64,000 bases of DNA, from NCBI RefSeq assembly GCF_003234815.2, contig NZ_CP126279.1, positions 434,001-498,000 of the forward strand, in the 5' to 3' direction. A program made the translations under genes and the position numbers. Below the pieces are notes generated by a model, which was not told the origin of the DNA, ran no database searches, and saw only the letters and a list, made by a program, of their open reading frames with translations. Positions 59,487 through 64,000 of the stretch are shown one piece after another (the first letter of the stretch is position 1; each line of letters starts with the position of its first letter). Source of the stretch: Curtobacterium sp. MCBD17_035 (GTDB lineage Bacteria; Actinomycetota; Actinomycetes; Actinomycetales; Microbacteriaceae).

Positions 59487-60434
59487 TCATGGTCGCAGCG
59501 GTAGCCCAGCACCGAGCAGTTTGCGCGCGAGGTCATGGCGCCGGAAGAGCTCCGCCCACCGAACGCGGCGGACGGCTCGGACCTCGGGCAGCGCCCGCAC
59601 CCAGTCCTCCCGGTACTTCTCGTCAATGACGACCTGCTCGGCGCTCCGGCCGCCACGGAGTGCCGGATCGCGGTACTTCCCCTCGCCGTCGAACTCGAGC
59701 ACGACGCCCTGGTCCGGGAACCAGAAGTCGACACGGGCGAGGCTGCCGCGCGGGGAACGGAACTCGTGCTGGAGCACGGGCGTCGGTGCGCCGAGTTCGT
59801 GCAGCACGACCCGCATCAGGCTCTCGCCGACGGACTCCGCTCGGGCATCGGCGAACGCGATCGCCCGAGTGGCTCGTGCCGCCCCGCGAGGCCCCGCGCA
59901 GTCGACCAGTGCGAGGACGGACCGACGGTCGAGGCCCCGCCGGAGCGCCTGGTCCAGCACGATCACCGACGAGCGGAAGGCCATGGTGCGGGCGAGGTCG
60001 GCGGCCGTGACGGTGGGGCTGCTCGCGCGCACCAGGTGGCCGAGCACCGTGACGGCGATGCTGTCGGTGGACGTGGTGGGGTGGAGCACGACGGAGCGGC
60101 GGCGGGTCTCGCTGCGGACCCGGTCCGGCTCGGTGAGTGCGACCCGGTCCGGCCACCCGCCGAGGACCGACCAGTCGTGGACCGCGGCGGCCGAGCAGTG
60201 CGCGACGATCCGGCGTTCCCCGAGTGTCGGCGCGACGGCCGCGATTCGGACGAGGTGCCGCCCACGCTCGTCGAGGCGCTCCCACGCGTCCCGGTGGACG
60301 TAGGTTCCGCGGAGGAGCCGGACCAGCGTCGGTTCCCGCGCCGTGCCTCCCGGCTGTGCCGGCAGGGCGGCGCGTTGCAGCGAGCGAGCGACGTCCGGCG
60401 GGGTGCGGACGTCGACGCGGATGAGTTCGAGCAT
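59487..60434 (-). CDS. AbiEi-like/DUF559 endonuclease-fold protein
   Basis: Protein of 315 aa. The N-terminal half (LVRLLRGTYVHRDAWERLDE, IVAHCSAAAVHDWSVLG) resembles the AbiEi-type antitoxin winged-helix region. The C-terminal part carries a Vsr/DUF559-like PD-(D/E)XK core: VDFWFPDQGVVLEFDGEGKY and then IDEKYREDWVRALPEVRAVRRVRW. Such proteins are frequent as single genes in actinobacteria and their role is unknown; no AbiEii toxin lies next to it. The ATG at 60434 is preferred to the longer reading to 60557, which overlaps the AKR terminator. Confidence 0.7.
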   Translation of the reverse strand: MLELIRVDVRTPPDVARSLQRAALPAQPGGTAREPTLVRLLRGTYVHRDAWERLDERGRHLVRIAAVAPTLGERRIVAHCSAAAVHDWSVLGGWPDRVALTEPDRVRSETRRRSVVLHPTTSTDSIAVTVLGHLVRASSPTVTAADLARTMAFRSSVIVLDQALRRGLDRRSVLALVDCAGPRGAARATRAIAFADARAESVGESLMRVVLHELGAPTPVLQHEFRSPRGSLARVDFWFPDQGVVLEFDGEGKYRDPALRGGRSAEQVVIDEKYREDWVRALPEVRAVRRVRWAELFRRHDLARKLLGAGLPLRP

Positions 60435-60512
60435 CTGCCGATGCTCCCGGTCTCGGCGTCGTCGCACTGGCGCTCTCCACAGGGCGGGCGTGCAGTGCGC
60501 GCCGGAACGACG

Positions 60513-60540
60513 AAGTGCGCGGTCAGACGACCGCGCACTT
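60513..60540 (-). terminator. Terminator of the aldo/keto reductase gene
   Basis: Perfect 12-bp arms AAGTGCGCGGTC (60513-60524) and 60529-60540 with loop AGAC, about 48 bases past the AKR stop on the minus strand. Confidence 0.7.
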
Positions 60541-60587
60541 GTCGTTGTCACGCGCACCCCGGCGAGCGGAGCCGCGCGCGCCGGCCC

Positions 60588-61424
60588 TCAGGCGGGCACG
60601 TAGTCGAACGTGTCGGGGTCCGGCCCGGTCCGCTGCCCCTTGTCGAGCGACGTGATGTCGGTCATGTCCTCGCCCGAGAGCTCGAAGTCGAACAGGGCGA
60701 AGTTCTCCTCGACGCGGGATCGGGTGACCGACTTCGGGAACACGATGTCGCCGCGCTGGATGTGCCAGCGGAGCACGACCTGCGCGGGCGTCTTGTCGAG
60801 GGCCGAGGCGATGCGGGTGATCGTCGGGTCGTCGAGCACGAGGCCCTGCGCGATCGGGGACCACGCCTCGGTGGCGATCCCGAGCTCGCTGTCGGCCGCA
60901 CGCAGCGGGTCCTGCACGAGGTAGGGGTGTACCTCGATCTGGTTCACCGCGGGGGTGACCGTCGTCTCGTCGCGCAGACGGTGCAGGTGGTGCGCCTGGA
61001 AGTTCGAGACGCCGATCGAGCGGGACGTCCCCGCGTGGTAGAGCTCCTCGAGCGCCTTCCACGTCGGCACGAAGTCGATCACGGTCGCCAGCGGCCAGTG
61101 GATGAGGAACAGGTCCATGTAGCCACCGAGCAGCTCGGCCGACTTCTTGCCGTTCTCGAGCGCGGCGTCGGGAGCGTGGAACCCGTTGTTGAGCTTCGAG
61201 GTGATGAAGATCTCCTCACGGGGGATCCCCGATGCGGCGACGGCCTCGCCGACCTCCTTCTCGTTGCCGTACATCTCGGCCGTGTCGATGTGGCGGTAGC
61301 CGACCTCGAGGGCGGTGAGCACCGCCTCCTTGGTCTGCTCCGCGGGGATCTGGAACACCCCGAAGCCGAGCTGCGGAATGGTGCGGCCGTCGTTCAGGGT
61401 GATGTCGGGAACGGTGCTGGTCAC
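60588..61424 (-). CDS. Aldo/keto reductase
   Basis: NADPH-dependent carbonyl reductase of 278 aa (2,5-diketo-gluconate reductase group). It has the catalytic set Asp/Tyr in GYRHIDTAEMYGNEKEVG, Lys in IFITSKLNN and His in DLFLIHWPL, then IGVSNFQAHHL, NQIEVHPYLVQ, and the cofactor loop VFPKSVTRSRVEENF. The substrate is not evident. The GTG at 61424 follows AAGGAGCACC, so the ten extra upstream codons are rejected. Confidence 0.9.
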   Translation of the reverse strand: MTSTVPDITLNDGRTIPQLGFGVFQIPAEQTKEAVLTALEVGYRHIDTAEMYGNEKEVGEAVAASGIPREEIFITSKLNNGFHAPDAALENGKKSAELLGGYMDLFLIHWPLATVIDFVPTWKALEELYHAGTSRSIGVSNFQAHHLHRLRDETTVTPAVNQIEVHPYLVQDPLRAADSELGIATEAWSPIAQGLVLDDPTITRIASALDKTPAQVVLRWHIQRGDIVFPKSVTRSRVEENFALFDFELSGEDMTDITSLDKGQRTGPDPDTFDYVPA

Positions 61425-61532
61425 GGTGCTCCTTGGTCTGGGTCGTGGTGCCATGCGGCACCCGTGCCGAACGGCACCCGTCGAGTCAACACCCCGCTCC
61501 GAGCGGACGCTCCGGGAACGTCCGGCTGGGAT

Positions 61533-61608
61533 CGGCCGGGAGGCCCGGCACCGCCCGCGGCAGGTCCGGTCCGGCCGGGAGGCCCGGCACCGCCCGCGGC
61601 AGGTCCGG
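61533..61608 (+). repeat. 37-bp direct repeat, two perfect copies
   Basis: Copies at 61533-61569 and 61572-61608, each starting CGGCCGGGAGGCCCGGCACC and containing the recurrent GGCCGGGAGGC word. Located between two minus-strand genes. Confidence 0.9.
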
Positions 61609-61632
61609 GCGGGAGGCCCGCCTCCCGCCCGG
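61605..61632 (-). terminator. Hairpin after the small gene at 61650
   Basis: The 13-bp arms CCGGGCGGGAGGC (61605-61617) and 61620-61632 form an almost loop-free hairpin, 18 bases past the minus-strand stop. The arms carry GGGAGGC. Confidence 0.55.
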
Positions 61633-61649
61633 TGATCGGGCCCGGTCCC

Positions 61650-62075
61650 TCAGATGGCCAGCGAGGCCGTGATGTAGGAGCGCAGCGCCTCGCCGTAGGC
61701 CGTCGCGGCGTCCGGTGCGGCGAAGGTCCGCTCGACGTCGTCGATGCGGCAGGTCACGGTGTGCACGACGCCCCGGTCCGCGGTCTCGATGCGCGTGAGC
61801 CCCACGAACGCCGGCCCGAGCAGCGTCCGGAGCTGGTCCTCGCGCGGGATCCAGAGTGCGTCGTCGGCCGCCACGGAGTCGAGTGCCCACTCGGTCGTGC
61901 CGTTGAAGCCGAGGATCGTGCCGCTCGGGTACTCGTGCTTCTCGATCGTCATCTCGGACACGGTGTAGACGTCGTCGTCGACCCCGGGCTTGTCGATGAC
62001 GAAGCGGTCCCCGGTCTCGGGGTGCCACCGGAGTCCCGCCTCGCGCAGGGTCCGGGCCAGGTCGACGCTGATCAT
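61650..62075 (-). CDS. Hypothetical protein, 141 aa
   Basis: Soluble alpha/beta protein of 141 aa: DLARTLREAGLRWHPETGDRF, a central VSEMTIEKHEYPSGTILGFN, then LWIPREDQLRTLLG and an ending ATAYGEALRSYITASLAI. No Cys pair, membrane helix or catalytic motif is evident, and I do not recognise the family with confidence. The ATG at 62075 has GGTGGAGCC upstream. It lies back-to-back with the beta-mannosidase gene and could share its regulation. Confidence 0.65.
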   Translation of the reverse strand: MISVDLARTLREAGLRWHPETGDRFVIDKPGVDDDVYTVSEMTIEKHEYPSGTILGFNGTTEWALDSVAADDALWIPREDQLRTLLGPAFVGLTRIETADRGVVHTVTCRIDDVERTFAAPDAATAYGEALRSYITASLAI

Positions 62076-62322
62076 GGCTCCACCATGCCACGCGGTGGTG
62101 GATCCGGACTCGGGTGCTGCCGACCGCCGGTACACGGAGTCTGACGGAGTGTCGTGGACGCAGGGACTAACATTCCGTCGCAGCTCAAGGCGGCGTCCCC
62201 GGGAGGTCCGGGGACCGCGCCGCAAGGTGACGACGACCGGAGCGGTGGGGGCCCGACGCGGCCGATGCCGCACCGTGTCCCGACCGCCGGCACCGCAGCG
62301 CGGGGCCGAGAGAAGGACCCAG

Positions 62323-64000
62323 ATGACCCTCGAACGCGAGGAACTGCGAACCGACTGGACCGCCATGCTCGCGGAGGACGCCACGAGCGGGGTGCCCACG
62401 GGCCTCCCGGCAGGGGTCCGCGGCACGGCGATCCCGGCGACGGTGCCGGGGCAGATCCACACGGACCTGGAGCGTGTGGGCCTCGTGCCCGACCCGACGC
62501 GCAACCGCGACGAGGAGCTCGTGCGCTGGGTCGGCCAGGCCGACTGGGCGTACCGGCGGCGGATCGACGTCGACCCGCGCGGACACGACCGGGTCGACCT
62601 CGTCGCGGACGGTCTCGACACGGTGGCGTCGCTGTCCCTCGACGGCGTGTCGATCGGGTCGACACGGAACATGCACCGGCGCTACCGGTTCGACCTGCGG
62701 GACCGGACCGGGGGCACGAACGAACGCACGGACCGCGAGCTCGAGATCCTGTTCGAGTCGCCCTACCGCGAGACCGAGCGCATGGCGGACCGGTTCGGCA
62801 GCATGCCCGGCCCCTACGACGAGCCGTTCGCGTACGTGCGGAAGATGGCGTCGAACTTCGGCTGGGACTGGGGCCTGACGTGCGTGACGAGCGGACCCTG
62901 GCGGCCGATCGCGATCGAGCGCTGGTCGACCGCCCGGCTGCGCGACGTTCGTCCACTCGTCGACGTCGAGGCGGGCGAGGGCGTCCTCGACGCGCACATC
63001 GCGATCGAACGCTCCGGTCCGACGCCGGCCGGTGCGACGACGGCGGACCGCGACCACGACGGTGAGGACGACGACCTCGTGCTCGTCGTCACGGTGTCCG
63101 GGCACGACACGAAGCAGCGGTCGCGGGTGACGGTGACACCGAAGGAGGACGAGGCCGTCGTGACGGTCCGGATCCCCGACGCGCGGCTCTGGTGGCCCCG
63201 GGGGTACGGCGAGCAGGCGCTGTACGACGTCGAGGTGCAGGTGCAGACCACCGACGGCGAGGTCCTCGACCGCGACGTGTTCCGGACGGGCTTCCGGTCC
63301 CTCCGGGTCGACACCGAGCCCGACGCCACCGGCCGCCCGTTCACGATCGTGGTGAACGGCGTGCCGATCGACGTGCGCGGGGTGAACTGGATCCCCGACG
63401 ACGTCATCGTGTCCCGGGTTGACCGTGCCCGGTACGCCGCGCGGCTCGCCCAGGCGACGGCGTGCAACGCGAACCTCGTGCGGGTGTGGGGCGGCGGCGT
63501 GTACGAGTCGCGGGACTTCTACGAGGAGTGCGACGCCCGGGGCCTGCTCGTGTGGCAGGACTTCCTGTTCGCCTGCTCCGCGTACCCCGAGGGCGAGCCC
63601 ATGCGCTCCGAGGTCATCGCCGAGGCCCGGGACAACGTGGCGCGCCTGAGCCGGCACCCGAGCCTGGTCGTCTGGAACGGCAACAACGAGAACATCTGGC
63701 TCCACGACGACATGGGCTGGGCGGCGGAGCTCGGTGACCGACCGTGGGGCCTCGACTACTACCTGGACCTGCTGCCGACCATCGTCGACGCGGTGGACCC
63801 GTCGCGCTTCTACACGGCGGCGAGCCCCTGGTCCGGCGACGAGCGCGTGTACGCGAACGACGTCGACCACGAGACCCACCACTCGTGGCAGGTCTGGAAC
63901 CAGATCGGCGACGAGCACTACCGCGACAGCGTGCCGCGGTTCGTCAGCGAGTTCGGCTGGCAGGCACCCCCGCAGTGGCGGACGATCCGGGAGGCCGTCG
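62323..64000 (+). CDS. Beta-mannosidase, GH2 (3' end cut by window)
   Basis: First 559 codons of a glycoside hydrolase family 2 enzyme; no stop is reached by base 64000. Domains: N-terminal sugar-binding (LRTDWTAMLAEDATSGVP, ATVPGQIHTDLERVGL), immunoglobulin-like middle, then the catalytic barrel. Mannosidase marks are YVRKMASNFGWDWGL and NLVRVWGGGVYESRDFYEECD. The acid/base is Glu456 in WNGNNENIWL and the nucleophile Glu543 in FVSEFGWQ. Expected to release mannose from mannans or glycans. The ATG follows GAGAAGGACCCAG. A 240-bp spacer upstream has a possible TAACAT -10 at 62167. Confidence 0.88.
   Translation, partial: MTLEREELRTDWTAMLAEDATSGVPTGLPAGVRGTAIPATVPGQIHTDLERVGLVPDPTRNRDEELVRWVGQADWAYRRRIDVDPRGHDRVDLVADGLDTVASLSLDGVSIGSTRNMHRRYRFDLRDRTGGTNERTDRELEILFESPYRETERMADRFGSMPGPYDEPFAYVRKMASNFGWDWGLTCVTSGPWRPIAIERWSTARLRDVRPLVDVEAGEGVLDAHIAIERSGPTPAGATTADRDHDGEDDDLVLVVTVSGHDTKQRSRVTVTPKEDEAVVTVRIPDARLWWPRGYGEQALYDVEVQVQTTDGEVLDRDVFRTGFRSLRVDTEPDATGRPFTIVVNGVPIDVRGVNWIPDDVIVSRVDRARYAARLAQATACNANLVRVWGGGVYESRDFYEECDARGLLVWQDFLFACSAYPEGEPMRSEVIAEARDNVARLSRHPSLVVWNGNNENIWLHDDMGWAAELGDRPWGLDYYLDLLPTIVDAVDPSRFYTAASPWSGDERVYANDVDHETHHSWQVWNQIGDEHYRDSVPRFVSEFGWQAPPQWRTIREAV

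Overview
The window is very GC-rich, uses GTG/TTG starts and four-base start/stop overlaps freely, and carries a C50-carotenoid cluster, paired CopD-CtaG membrane proteins and HspR-type chaperone control. This fits an actinobacterium of the family Microbacteriaceae; Curtobacterium is my best guess (inference from gene content, no database search was run). About 65 protein genes, one tRNA and many regulatory sites can be supported. No rRNA, CRISPR array or intact transposase was seen.

Layout. 1-1030: end of a sugar PTS EIIC gene. 1040-3429: terminator, Zur box and a zinc-import operon (znuC, znuB, zur). 3529-5828: hydrolase and lipase-maturation-factor-like protein. 6277-7606: cysteine-poor ribosomal proteins L28, L33 and S14, then HU. 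7735-12629: CopD-CtaG fusion, PIF1-like helicase, DUF4383 protein, PAP2 phosphatase. 12670-15043: two SDR enzymes, a CxxC mini-protein and an orphan OhrR-type regulator.

15363-21481 is a 6.1-kb accessory segment that ends 26 bp from a tRNA-Gly(TCC) gene and is bordered by a near-perfect 19-bp inverted repeat. It holds a five-fold zinc-ribbon protein, a small Cys/His protein, an FtsK-gamma-like winged-helix protein, a broken umuD-umuC pair behind a LexA-like box, an exported protein plus lipoprotein pair, a membrane protein with a TTA codon and a TetR gene that appears cut at its N-terminus.

21861-31767: a DUF6177-like pair, a second CopD-CtaG fusion, dcd, and the multiple-monosaccharide ABC importer mmsA-mmsB-chvE with a LacI-family regulator and two matching operators. 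31962-37871: idi divergent from crtE-crtB-crtI-crtYe-crtYf-crtEb, the route from isoprenoid units to a C50 carotenoid of the decaprenoxanthin type. 37935-43606: MBL hydrolase, envelope/stress small proteins, YihY/BrkB protein, SDR, DUF3140, royal-jelly-type beta-propeller, DUF3151. 43714-53890: LacZ-type beta-galactosidase, Vms1/baeRF-type protein, an MFS exporter divergent from a GntR regulator, an alpha/beta hydrolase and a NatAB-like ABC exporter. 54057-58148: dnaK-grpE-dnaJ-hspR with two HAIR operators. 58188-64000: RlmG-like methyltransferase, AbiEi/DUF559-type protein, aldo/keto reductase, a small unknown protein and the first 559 codons of a GH2 beta-mannosidase.

Two window-wide patterns stand out. 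Many genes begin 6-8 bases after a TAGGCT-like -10 hexamer with no ribosome binding site, which predicts leaderless mRNAs. A short word, GGCCGGGAGGC, recurs between genes, often as the arm of terminator hairpins.
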